Assembly (NCBI GenBank): GCA_022385755.1
Contig: MU278354.1
Location: forward strand, 1,194,805-1,258,804
Length of the DNA stretch: 64,000 bases
Direction: 5' to 3'
Source: Trametopsis cervina
Taxonomy: Eukaryota; Basidiomycota; Agaricomycetes; Polyporales; Irpicaceae
Numbering within the stretch: the stretch's first letter is position 1; the number at the start of each line of letters is the position of its first letter. The notes under the pieces were generated by a model that was given only the letters and a program-made list of their open reading frames with translations, had not been told where the DNA came from and ran no database searches. The position numbers were made by a program, and so were the translations under genes. Positions 25,640 to 35,338 of this stretch are shown here, in pieces.

Positions 25640-26300
25640 CCAAATTCTCATCAGCGAGAACGATGGTGGCGACTTCTCCGAAACGGCAACGCACGCAGCT
25701 GTAGCCACCGAAACGAGTCCTGGTGACGCCACTGCGGATGCTCCTGTTGGCCAAGAACCTGCTTCACGTACTGAATATCGTCTTCTATGGCTCCTTCGGT
25801 AATGCCACAGCCCAGTGACACAAATCCACAACGGACACCACCTATGTTGCCGGCTCATACGGCCTAGGGAATGTGAAGGCGTCGTGAATCTTCTTGGTCT
25901 TCTTGTGTTCGAACCGTGTCTTCCAATCCACAACGCGTTTTGCTTCTATCCATCTTATGAGATCCGGAAGTGCACTCGGGGACTTCATGTCAAAGCTGCA
26001 CTCAACAACCTCTCGATCAGTATCAGCGAAGAAGATGAACTGATACTACAGAGCACCTGCTGAAGTGACTCTGTAACCGAGGTGCAGCTTTGGCGGGCAG
26101 TTGGGTGTTGTCTTGCGACAGTTGAAAACATCAGGGAGTGGGCCAGCGATAGGCTGCGCGTCGTCAAGGATAGGCACTTGAATGTTCAGATTGGAGTAGT
26201 TGAGGGTAGATCCTGCAAGGTTAGGGTTATCTACGTGATGAGCAGATGCCTCGCAGCCAGGGGCGAACTGAATGTCTGCACATGGCCACTACATAATTCC
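25640..26300 (-). pseudogene. Broken paralogue of the 52 kb hypothetical gene
   Basis: Minus-strand translation matches the intact gene at 52236-52985 segment by segment. VPILDDAQPIAGPLPDVFN here corresponds to IPILDDIQPISGPLPDVFN there; then come LHLGYRV, a WKTRFEHKKTKKI block against WETEFGCKKTKRI, and EDDIQYVKQVLGQ against EDDIQHVKRILGQ. Here the frame is broken by two in-frame TAG codons (after TSAGAL and after PYEPAT) and by a frameshift between the W-rich block and EDDIQ. No match to the first exon of the intact copy was found upstream. The product family is unknown; no function is proposed. Confidence 0.8.
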
Positions 26301-26458
26301 CTTTCATTGTGCAAATGAAATGACAGTAAACAATGTTTCATATTGCATATAAAATTGATTAGCCAGACAAGGGCAGCTGGGCATGAGACTGGTGAAACCA
26401 TTGATCAAGGAAACCCATACGGTATCATGAAACCATTATACTAAGTCCATCATTCGCC

Positions 26459-27198
26459 CTACACAGTACTGGGCTCTACATAGGTGATACCCGGGCGCGG
26501 AGCAGATGGTACACGTATATACATGTCTTCATGGCCATTGCGTCGAAAGATGAGCTCGGTGAGTGGATGGACACGATAAGTTTCCATCCCAGGGAAGATA
26601 TCATCCGGGAGCAGGCCGTGACAGGCTTCCACCGAAAGAAAGGGGCGACCGCTGCCATACAGGACCTGGAAGTTTGGCGGGGTATTTCGGGGCTCCTCCC
26701 CCTCCACGGTGACAAAGTCGAAGTTCCAACGGACTATAGGCCCATCGTCGGGCCAGAACCGTAACCGCACATCTGCATCGGGGATGGCGTAGTAAATGAT
26801 ACCCTTTGTTTCACCCAGTCTCGGTTTGCCCTATGAAGTGTTAGCATACAACTCTGAACATGCGAATTTCTACACTTACCCCCACCTCCTTCAGTGTACT
26901 CTTCATCTCTGCCTCGTGGCGCTTCAGGCACTCGCGGCGGGCTGCGAGGTCATCTGGCCAGCCAAAGATCTCTGCATGAATGTCGAGGTAATCTTTGTTT
27001 TCTGGCAGTAACAGGGCTTCTGTATACTCTGATAGATTGAAAGGTAAACGACGCTTGGGGCCATCCTTCTTCAGATAGCGAGTGATCTGCTTGGATGTCA
27101 GCTAAAACCTGCAGAAAAGTCAACATAACACATACCCCGAGTGGTCTCACAGTTGTAGGGGTAGGTCTTTCCGAAGACTTAGACTTCCTGGCCTTCAT
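26459..27198 (-). CDS. Hypothetical protein of unknown family
   Basis: Minus-strand gene with at least three exons. A short first exon from ATG 27198 reads MKARKSKSSERPTPTT. After a short intron of about 46 bp comes a central exon with QITRYLKKDGPKRRLPFNL and YLDIHAEIFGWPDDLAARR. After a second intron, from about 26880 to 26830, comes a long last exon with GKPRLGETKGIIYYAIPDAD, RFWPDDGPIVRWNFDFV and FRRNGHEDMYIRV. The last exon ends at a TAG at 26461-26459. No signal peptide or membrane segment is seen. I do not recognise the family. The intact, well-spliced frame argues for a real gene. Its first exon lies inside a tandem duplication (27143-27462), so the functional start could be in either copy. 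Confidence 0.55.
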
Positions 27199-27462
27199 GG
27201 TAGTTGGTGCGTAGGTTGCGAGAGTGGGTTGCAAGGGTGGGTTGCGGAGAATGGCCCCACGCAAGCTGGCAGACCCTGGTCGTAACGAAGTAGCCAGATA
27301 AGGCGGTCTCATAGTAGTAGGGGTAGGTCTTTCCGAAGACTTCGACTTTTTGACCCTCATGATAGTTGGTGCGTAGGTTGCGAGGTGGGTTGCAAAAGTG
27401 GGTTGCGGAGAGTGGCCCTGCGCCAGCTGGCAGACCCCTGGCTGTAGCCGGATAATAAGACG
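27143..27462. repeat. Two-copy tandem repeat, about 162 bp unit
   Basis: Copy 1 starts at 27143 and copy 2 at 27305; both begin GGTCTCA and run through GGGGTAGGTCTTTCCGAAG, TAGTTGGTGCGTAGGTTGCG and the CTGGCAGACCC region. Identity is high with a few substitutions and small indels. On the minus strand each copy contains a start codon followed by a KSKSSERPTPTT coding stretch, so the repeat unit covers the first exon and upstream region of the neighbouring gene. Confidence 0.85.
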
Positions 27463-27700
27463 TAAGGAGATAGGACGCGTGTGTCACGTGCCGCGTTTAC
27501 GTCGCTGATATTCTACCCGCACGCTCCGCCACTACCACCGTACAATACCATAGTAATTTCGGCCCCAGAGTGTCTTGCAAGCGGATGTGGCCCTCAGGTG
27601 AACACCAGTCATATTCATGGCTGGCCCAGGAGGGTTGTGGGACAGCAGACAGAGGGACAGACATGTTAGATTAAAAGAGTGTTGATTTATATGATTAAAC

Positions 27701-27717
27701 GAGTGTGATGTTTTCTT
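27701..27717. repeat. LINE target-site duplication, left copy
   Basis: GAGTGTGATGTTTTCTT is followed directly by a T-run. The same 17 bases occur at 38739-38755 just outside the other end of the LINE. The two copies define the insertion. Confidence 0.88.
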
Positions 27718-27733
27718 TTTTTTTTTTTTTTTT

Positions 27734-27943
27734 NNNNNNNNNNNNNNNNNNNNNNNNNNNNNNNNNNNNNNNNNNNNNNNNNNNNNNNNNNNNNNNNNNN
27801 NNNNNNNNNNNNNNNNNNNNNNNNNNNNNNNNNNNNNNNNNNNNNNNNNNNNNNNNNNNNNNNNNNNNNNNNNNNNNNNNNNNNNNNNNNNNNNNNNNNN
27901 NNNNNNNNNNNNNNNNNNNNNNNNNNNNNNNNNNNNNNNNNNN
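27734..27943. other. Assembly gap (210 N)
   Basis: A run of N begins directly after the poly-T tract of the LINE 3' end. The true length of the poly(A) tail and of the adjacent 3' UTR is unknown. Confidence 0.99.
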
Positions 27944-28113
27944 TCGCGCAAGCGCTAGACGCCGGCGGCAGGCAATCAACAAAGTCGACTCCACATCCGC
28001 CCACTGCAGCAGGGGGGTTTCACCCCGTCGACCAAAAAGGGAGGGTAGCGAAAAATGCTCTTACGCACAAAGTGTGGGACTCAGCACACCCCGCTCACCC
28101 GGTGTAGGGTGGA

Positions 28114-31100
28114 TTATAACGGGGGGCTCATACCCACTAAAAACCCAGTGTTCAGCCAGTCGTCAGGCAGATGGTGTTCGTCGCGGAGAGTCCCGCTCCA
28201 GGTTCGGAGGACAGTCGCACGAGGTAGTCTACGCGTACCGTACTTGTGTTTAGTCAGCTCGCGGTCGAGGGTAAGGCGCGCGTTCATGGCAGCGAGCCAT
28301 CGCGCATCTATCTCATGGTGTGTGTGAAGCGGGAACTCGTCGTCGCATCGGTCGATGACTCGCTCACAGCGGAGCCGCCAGATAAGGTGCGCGGACTCCG
28401 TCATCATGATGCGATAGAGGCGTGAGGCCCCAGGCGCGGGGCGACCGCTCGCGGTGTGGAATGAGGCTAGTGGCGCGCCGAGTATGTTTCCCAGGCGCTC
28501 CCCAGGCCAGGGGATGGAGGGCGCTTTGCGCTCCCAGAGCGCACGGCATAGCTGCCAGACTCGGGAGCACTCAGGGGAAGCACACTCCGCGAGGATGTGC
28601 TCCATGCTCTCTTCCTGCTGACACAGGCCGCAGAGCCCCCTGAATTCGAAGTCCGGGATGTGCTGCCAGTAGGCACCCACTTTGAGGGCATTATGAGTCG
28701 TTTTCCAGAGAAAGTCAGAGATGTTACGGGTGGTGTCTTTGTGGCGCAGACCCTTCCACACGGAGTGGGGTAGGGGTCTTCCGCCGCCCAGGTGGTCGGT
28801 GGTGCAGTGCTGCACCCGGGCAATGTTGCCGTCGGCTGCACGGCGGTGGGTGGTCTTGCGCGTAGCTCGCACGCCTTGGTAGGCCAGCGATTGGGTGAGG
28901 GACGTCAACCTCGCACCCGTGGTGTTCCATCGGTCAGGGACGGAAAGGTCAAGATCCGTAGGTGGGTCCTGCGTCGATCCGGCTCGCGCCAAGGCGGAGG
29001 CGTCGTCGTCAGCGGGGAGCGCGGCGTCCCCATCGTTGCTTGGGGACCAGCGGAAGGTGGTCACTGCAGACCGGGTTTGGAGGTGGTACGCTGCGCAGCG
29101 CAGCAGGGTCGCGTTCGCGACTCCGATCCATCCGTTGTCTCGCCAGCGGGGTAGGTGAACAGTGAGGCTGTCAATGGCGTAGGAGGAGCGGCTGACAATG
29201 TGCAGCGGCGCAAAGGGAAGCGTCGCGCGCGCTGCAAGAATGATGGCGAGTATCTCGCCCGCTAAGCTGGATTGTACCCCCGCGGGAACTCGGAGGGCAA
29301 CATTCCGCCCGTCTCCTGGGCCGAAGGAGAGACCTGCGCCAGCTCGTTCGTCGATGGTGTCAGGTGACGCGCAGTACCCCGCGATGTGGGCAGTCACCGC
29401 TTCGCGGTCAATGTTCGCGCCGCCAGTGAGGCGGCAGGCGGGCTCGCAGGGAGGTACGGCAGGGTCGGTGAAGACACGGAAGGCTTCGTGTAGGACATCG
29501 CCAGAGGCGACACTCGGGTCGAAGATGAGGCCGGCGCGCGAGCGGCGTGCATGCCTATTTTTAAGCTTCCGCCGTTTGGTGAGAGTGAGGTCGTCATGCT
29601 GGCCGCTGGAGGACGGTAGCCATTTGACATCAAGGTTCCGGAGGAGTTTAAGAGCAAGTCGTGCGCAGGCGTCCGGGTTCGAGCATCCGCGGGACGTGCG
29701 GTCGTCGCAGCACAGGTGACAGGGGCAGAGCGGACGCCCCTCGTGCCCGAGGGTAGTCGGGTTGGCGCGCTGGGCAAGGGTGAGGAGGTCACCAACGGTG
29801 ACGACGGCGTGGCGCAGAACGATGCACTGGCCAGCTTTGGAGGTCATAGAGCGGCGCATCGGTGTCTTTGCTCCTATATGGTGCCAGATGGGGAGCTGGC
29901 ATTGCGCAGACTCAGGGAGGCGTACGGCGGATAGAGTGACGTGGTATTTGTCGGCAAGGCGGAGCATACGCTTGAGGCAGGCGGGGAGGCGGGATGTGGA
30001 GTGGGTGCTCGCGCGCCAGGATTGCGCGAAGGTGTTGCGGCGCGACGGAGGTAAGGTGGCGCGGTCCGCGACTACCACGTTATGCGCGATGAGCGCATCT
30101 GCCAGGTATGCCCACTGCGGTCGATCCGTGGACAGGAGGAGGTAGGAGGAGAGCCAGGTGAGTTCGATGGCGTCGTTGCGGGCGGGTAAGTCGAGAAGCT
30201 TGATGCCGCCCTCTGCGGCGGGTTTCTGAAGTGTAGCGACGTTGATTGGGGAGACAGCCGCGCCATTCCAGACGAACCGCTGGATAGTTTTGGTGAGGCG
30301 CTGCTCGATGGGCGTCGGCATGCCTTGGACTTTGGTAAGGTATTGTGTCATGCCGGCAACAATCATCTGGGTCACGAGGCGTTTGCCACGCATGGTCGGG
30401 TTGCAGCGCTGCCAGCGTGCGAGCGCCAGATCGATCTTCCGCAAGGTAGGGGCCCAGGACGCCTCCTGGTCTACGCCGTTGCCAATCCAGGCGCCTAAGA
30501 TGCGAGTGGACGAGCCGTCCGGTAGGACCACAACGTCAGGGGGGAGTGCACGGGCTTCGTTGTTCAGCTTCCTCGTGGCGATCACTTGCGCCCGGTATGC
30601 GGGTGAGCCTACAGGGATGAGGACGGTTTTGGATTTGTTAAATTGTGCGCCCGAGGCGGCGCACCAGTTGTCCAGGACGGCTACGAGATCGTCGTAGCTG
30701 TCGAGGTGGTTGAGGAATGTGGTTGTGTCGTCGGCAAAGAGGGAGGCTACGATCTTTTCAGGCGCGCCCGGGACATGGATGCCCTGAATGCCAGACCGGC
30801 GAATCATGCTCGCAAGAGGCTCTATAGCGATGTCGAAGAGGAGGCAGGACAGTGGGTCGCCCTGCCTGACGCCCCTCGTGACTTGGAAGGGCGTGCTGCG
30901 TTCGCCGTTGATGATGACTGTGGTGTACGCGTGTTCGTAGAGGGATTGCAGGGTGCGCAGGTATCGTGGCGGCACCCGATATTCCGAGAGTGTTTCCCAG
31001 AGATAGTCGTGGCGGATTTTGTCGTAGGCTTTCTCCTGGTCGAGCGCAACGATGACGCCGTTGTGCTCGAATGCTTCGGCATAGTCTACCATGAGTGAGG

Positions 31101-33303
31101 TGAGTCGCACTTGATCAAATATGCTGCGGCCTTGGATGAAACCGGCTTGATTAGGGTGGACGATTGATTGGACATGCTTCGCTAGCCTCGTTGCCAGAGC
31201 TTTGGTAAAGATTTTGTAATCGGAGTTCAGCAGTGTAATGGGACGGTAGTGTTCTATACGGCGGCGGTCGTCTTTGTTGGGCTTAAGGATATGGCAGAGC
31301 CATCCTTCCGTGAGGCCCGCGTGTTCGTCTGCCCCATGTTCCTCGACGTCTGCGAAGACCGCTGTGATTGCGGCCATAATGTTGAACGCGGGGGTGCCTG
31401 CAGCGAGATCGCGCTGGTAACGCTGGTGCAGCGTCTTCCACAGTTCGTCTGGTAGGCCGTCCAAGCCGGCCGCTCTGCCGTTCTCAGAGGATTTGAGGGC
31501 ATCCAGGAGTTGCGCCGTTGTGGTAGGATCGTTCAGATCGTTCGCAGCAGCATCGGTGAGCCGCTTCTCGACGTTCGCCAGGCAGGTGCGGATAGTCTGC
31601 AGCCGTATTGCGGGTGGGACGTCATGAATCTGTGCCGACTGTAGGTTGTCGTGGTAGTCTCTGGCCAGTTCCGCCATGCGGTCCAATCGGGACTCAATCA
31701 CGGGGTCAGCGGTGGGGTCGGAGGAGGGGCGGTACAGTCCAAAGACAATGTCGCGAGGTTTTCGTTCAGCGTTGATCTGTGACCAGTACTTGCTGATCGT
31801 TTCGCCCTCGAGTCGATAGTGAGCCTTGGTAGCAAGGCTTGCGGCGTGAGCGCGGTGCTTGGTGAGGTCCGCGATACGTTTTTGGAGGAGGGGGACGGTG
31901 AGGTCCTTCTCACCGGGGTTCATTGGTACGTCGTCGTTCAGGACCATCTCTAGGTGGGTTTGCAGTTTGCGCAGGGCCATCTCGATTTTTGGGATAGCGA
32001 CACGCGCCCTTTTTCGGAAGGTGCTGGTTAGGTCGCGTTTGTAGTCGCGCCAGACAGTCTGAGGGTTGTGAGACTGCGTGCGATGGGTGGCCGCACACTC
32101 GAGGTCGATTTCTAGTTGGAGACCCCGCTTGTGTAGGAATGTGGTAGTCTCTTGGTCCCGTAGTAGGGTAGTGGGCATCACCCAACGTCCTGGCCCGACG
32201 TACGGCAGCTGGGGGTCCGCCAGCTTCGCGGTGACGAGTAGGTGGTCAGTGCTGACGCCGCCTGTCGGTTTAATTCGCCAGTCGGACGCCATTGCGAGGA
32301 GGTCGCGAGTGGTGTATATGCGGTCGATGCGCGACTTACTCCCGAGGGAAGACATGCCGTAGGTGTATGCGCTGTCGTGCGGGTGAGACTCACGCCAGCC
32401 GTCGCATAGCTCGAAGTCGGAGAGCGTGTCTTGGAGTGCGCCGACGGCGGCCAGGGGGTCGCGGTGGCGCGGCAGCTGGTCGTTGGGGTCCTCGACGACA
32501 TTGAAGTCGCCCATCAGGACGTCAGGTTTATGGAGGCCGTGATGCACCAGGGCGGTGTTGATGTCCTGCCAGAATTGGCAGTTCTCCGTCGGTGCGTTCG
32601 GTGCGTAGACCGCTAGGACATGTACTGTGCGGGCGTGGTGCCACTTAATGGCTGCGTAGAGTGCACGCCCCGGTACAAGCACGGTGGTGGTAAGCCCGTC
32701 GGCGGGCACGAGGTTTTTATTGACCACAATGGCAACACCATGCGCGTTGGGGCGGGTAGGGTTTGAAGAGTTCACGATGTGCAGTCTGCGTCCGTAGCGG
32801 CCGTGAAGGCGGTCTACCTGGTCGTCGCGGAGGTGCGTCTCCTGCAGGGCGAGGATACCTATGCGTTCGGTCTTAACGAGGGCATGTATATGAACCCATT
32901 TGTCGTCGATCGGCGTATTTCCCGTGAGGCCATGGCCTCTCATATTCATAGAGGCAACTGTGATGTTCGCGTAGGTTTTCTTCGCTGTGTGTTTCCGTGT
33001 TTTGCGTGCCCGCCGTCGGCGCGGGAGGGGCGCGTCTTCCCCGGGAGGGGGGGTCCCCGGGGCATGAGGAGGCTGTGCTAGGCGGGGCGGTTGGGGTGCT
33101 GGTCCGCGAGGGCTGATTGGTGTGCTGCGTGGAGCATGGGCGGGTGCGTCCGCACGGTGGGGTGTACCGTTGGGGGTCGTAGAGCCCACTCCCGCCGTCG
33201 CTTCAGCGGGTAGGGTGGGTGGTGCAACTGACCGAGCAGCTGCCCCGCCTGCGTTCGCCCCGTGCACGTCCTGGGGTTGCGGAGCGGCGGCTGACTCGTG
33301 CAA
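28114..33303 (-). CDS. LINE ORF2 polyprotein: APE endonuclease, reverse transcriptase, RNase H-like, zinc motif
   Basis: Open for more than 1,700 codons without a stop. Numbering from 33303, the domains in order are: a Pro/Ala-rich lead of about 110 residues; an APE-type endonuclease at about 113-350 (NITVASMNMRG, LQETHLRD, MGDFNVV, SRIDRIY, STDHLLV); and reverse transcriptase at about 650-930 (ILKPNKD, YRPITLLN, NQAGFIQGRS, LDQEKAYDKI, RGVRQGDPLS, catalytic FADD at about 854-857). A long linker follows. An RNase H-like region comes next, with an AGEILAIILAARA helix and an SRSSYAIDSL strand. The C-terminal motif is CGLCQQEESMEHILAEC (C-x2-C-x8-H-x4-C) at about 1556-1575. The open frame begins after a TAA at 33429-33427 but holds no ATG before 32949, inside the endonuclease; the position given as start is a TTG. 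The protein copies its RNA into a nicked target. Confidence 0.93.
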   Translation of the reverse strand: MHESAAAPQPQDVHGANAGGAAARSVAPPTLPAEATAGVGSTTPNGTPHRADAPAHAPRSTPISPRGPAPQPPRLAQPPHAPGTPPPGEDAPLPRRRRARKTRKHTAKKTYANITVASMNMRGHGLTGNTPIDDKWVHIHALVKTERIGILALQETHLRDDQVDRLHGRYGRRLHIVNSSNPTRPNAHGVAIVVNKNLVPADGLTTTVLVPGRALYAAIKWHHARTVHVLAVYAPNAPTENCQFWQDINTALVHHGLHKPDVLMGDFNVVEDPNDQLPRHRDPLAAVGALQDTLSDFELCDGWRESHPHDSAYTYGMSSLGSKSRIDRIYTTRDLLAMASDWRIKPTGGVSTDHLLVTAKLADPQLPYVGPGRWVMPTTLLRDQETTTFLHKRGLQLEIDLECAATHRTQSHNPQTVWRDYKRDLTSTFRKRARVAIPKIEMALRKLQTHLEMVLNDDVPMNPGEKDLTVPLLQKRIADLTKHRAHAASLATKAHYRLEGETISKYWSQINAERKPRDIVFGLYRPSSDPTADPVIESRLDRMAELARDYHDNLQSAQIHDVPPAIRLQTIRTCLANVEKRLTDAAANDLNDPTTTAQLLDALKSSENGRAAGLDGLPDELWKTLHQRYQRDLAAGTPAFNIMAAITAVFADVEEHGADEHAGLTEGWLCHILKPNKDDRRRIEHYRPITLLNSDYKIFTKALATRLAKHVQSIVHPNQAGFIQGRSIFDQVRLTSLMVDYAEAFEHNGVIVALDQEKAYDKIRHDYLWETLSEYRVPPRYLRTLQSLYEHAYTTVIINGERSTPFQVTRGVRQGDPLSCLLFDIAIEPLASMIRRSGIQGIHVPGAPEKIVASLFADDTTTFLNHLDSYDDLVAVLDNWCAASGAQFNKSKTVLIPVGSPAYRAQVIATRKLNNEARALPPDVVVLPDGSSTRILGAWIGNGVDQEASWAPTLRKIDLALARWQRCNPTMRGKRLVTQMIVAGMTQYLTKVQGMPTPIEQRLTKTIQRFVWNGAAVSPINVATLQKPAAEGGIKLLDLPARNDAIELTWLSSYLLLSTDRPQWAYLADALIAHNVVVADRATLPPSRRNTFAQSWRASTHSTSRLPACLKRMLRLADKYHVTLSAVRLPESAQCQLPIWHHIGAKTPMRRSMTSKAGQCIVLRHAVVTVGDLLTLAQRANPTTLGHEGRPLCPCHLCCDDRTSRGCSNPDACARLALKLLRNLDVKWLPSSSGQHDDLTLTKRRKLKNRHARRSRAGLIFDPSVASGDVLHEAFRVFTDPAVPPCEPACRLTGGANIDREAVTAHIAGYCASPDTIDERAGAGLSFGPGDGRNVALRVPAGVQSSLAGEILAIILAARATLPFAPLHIVSRSSYAIDSLTVHLPRWRDNGWIGVANATLLRCAAYHLQTRSAVTTFRWSPSNDGDAALPADDDASALARAGSTQDPPTDLDLSVPDRWNTTGARLTSLTQSLAYQGVRATRKTTHRRAADGNIARVQHCTTDHLGGGRPLPHSVWKGLRHKDTTRNISDFLWKTTHNALKVGAYWQHIPDFEFRGLCGLCQQEESMEHILAECASPECSRVWQLCRALWERKAPSIPWPGERLGNILGAPLASFHTASGRPAPGASRLYRIMMTESAHLIWRLRCERVIDRCDDEFPLHTHHEIDARWLAAMNARLTLDRELTKHKYGTRRLPRATVLRTWSGTLRDEHHLPDDWLNTGFLVGMSPPL

Positions 33304-34462
33304 CCCTCGGTGCGCAGGGAGGCTCGGATCTAAGACGGGTACTGATACCGGTAAGGTGAAGTGTGTTGTGTGTGTGGTCTCTGCTGTATCTTCCCTGCCT
33401 ACGGAGGTCGGCAGGGTAGGGGGGCATTATCCCATGGCCCCAAGGGAAGATGATGTCTAGCAGTGCTGGGTGACGTCCGGTAACGGAACCCGCAGAGTGA
33501 GAGACTTCGGCCGGACTGCGGTCAGCGGTTGGTCTTAGACTTAAATAAGTCACCGCGTTGACATGTTTAAGGAATGTTGATCCTACCCCGCAGCTTTCCC
33601 GTTCAAGCGGTATATGTGGGCTGCGGGGTGTTGTCGGCGGGCCGTGTGACGACGAGGCCAGTGCTACCGCAATTTCGTCTAGCGTGTGGCAGCCTCGCGC
33701 TGCACCGACAGCGCGGGGCGAACCTGCTTGAGGGCTGCGTGCGCGCACGCGAGCCCGTGCCCGAGGCGGGGGCAGTGGTGGGTTCTGAGGCGAAGTATCG
33801 GTCAGCGGCCCCTGAGGTTACTCACGTCGTCGCGTGTGAAGGAAACATGCATTCTCGCGGAGATGCTATCCGCTGGGGCGAAAATACAGTACTCGCGACA
33901 GTGACAAGTACAACGGTCTACAGTGGTTACAGGTGGTATAAGTACAGTGGCGGGCAGCGTGCAAGGGAGAGCGAGAAAGCGTGCAGGGCAGCGTACGGGG
34001 GCTACGCGCGGATGGTGGGCTACAGTGGAGAACAATTATGCGGAAGACAGGGTGACAGTGGGCGGTGGGAGCGAGCTGCGGAAGGCAGGAGAAGCGAGAT
34101 GAAACATGCGAGGGGGCGGCTGATGCGGCGTGCCGAGGATGCGATGCATACAAGAAGAACAGGGGACATAGAGGGGTCAAGAGAACAGAGAGGGATCGAG
34201 AGGGCAAGTCGTGTTGGGGGAGATTAGGGGTCCTGCGAGTGGGTTACGCGAAGAAGGCGCTGGGCGTGGCGCGTCCGCGACCGCGTCCACGGCCCCTGGC
34301 TCTGGGGCCCCCGCGTCCACCGCGGGTTCCACGCGCGGGCTTAGAAGACGCCCGCGCGGCGTCGAGCTTTCGCTGTTCATCGGAGGTTAGCTCTCCGTGC
34401 CAGTCGTGGATGTCGCGGAAGGGGCACAGCCCTCGGTAGTGGTCGTTCGCGCTGCACCCGGT

Positions 34463-34469
34463 GCATGGG
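34463..34469. repeat. 7 bp target-site duplication, left copy
   Basis: GCATGGG directly precedes the left end of the foldback element and is repeated at 36858-36864. Collapsing the pair restores the LINE ORF1 frame. Confidence 0.9.
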
Positions 34470-35338
34470 CAATAGTGGACGGCACTTTTGTTAAACAATC
34501 TACTGTTATTACAGTAAAAATATGGTGTTTCATACAATTGTATTGTGATTCATATTACAATGAAGGCAAGACATTGTAAAACCTAACAGGATCTGTTATA
34601 TGACATTGTACAATCTACAGGGCTGATTGTATAATTCTGTAAAACTCTTTTGTATTACAATGAATGCAAACTATTGTAAAATCTATAGGACTGATTGTAT
34701 AACCTTGTAAAATCAATGTAGAACCTGTTTTACAATATGATCATTATTGTGAAATCAATCTAGATGTAGCACTCTTAATTAGGCAGTTGCTAGATTGAGC
34801 GATGGTGGGCGCTTATTTCCTTTTTGGGACGAATGATAAAAAATGGATTGGGGGCTGGAATAGCTGGTTCCCCCTAATGATTATAGTGAAAGTGTATGTA
34901 GATGGACTGTAAGTATGCTCAGCTTTAAGGATATATAGGCAGGAAAGCAGGGGAATGGCTACAAAAGCGGAAAAAGCGGAAAAAGGATTTTCCCACACTG
35001 TATTTCTGTAATAATAAATGGTGCATAAATGTGCGCCTTTAGTAAACTTAGGAGGGTATTCTTTAGCATGTAATTGACCTCTGACAACTTTCTTGGGGGT
35101 CTGAAACGTCTGTAAGGGGGTGCAATTATCAAAATGACTGTTTACCAAATATGGAAATTTCCATATTGAATGGGGGGCTTCAGGAGCAGTACTATACCTG
35201 TATTCTGGTCTATAAGGGTATATCTACATGTTACAAAAGGAACTGGGACGATAGATTGTCTGGATGTGCTAGAATGGGGATGTTCTCCTCCTCCCCTCCC
35301 AAAATCGGAAAAGCGCCCTATTCAGGCCTTTCCAGCGG
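34470..35338 (+). repeat. Foldback element left inverted arm (869 bp)
   Basis: Matches the inverse complement of 35989-36857 over its whole length as far as compared by eye. Similarity stops sharply after CCTTTCCAGCGG. Open frames found in this arm are exact mirrors of those in the other arm and show no protein features. Confidence 0.92.

Noticed and set aside
28055..32616. Many plus-strand open frames of 60-170 codons across the LINE
   Set aside because: They lie antisense to the GC-rich ORF2 and show no domain. They are shadow frames.
33203..33748. Minus-strand 181-codon frame overlapping the start of LINE ORF2
   Set aside because: It begins at a GTG, has no recognisable motif and is out of frame with both ORFs. 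It was considered as an ORF2 lead but is not supported.
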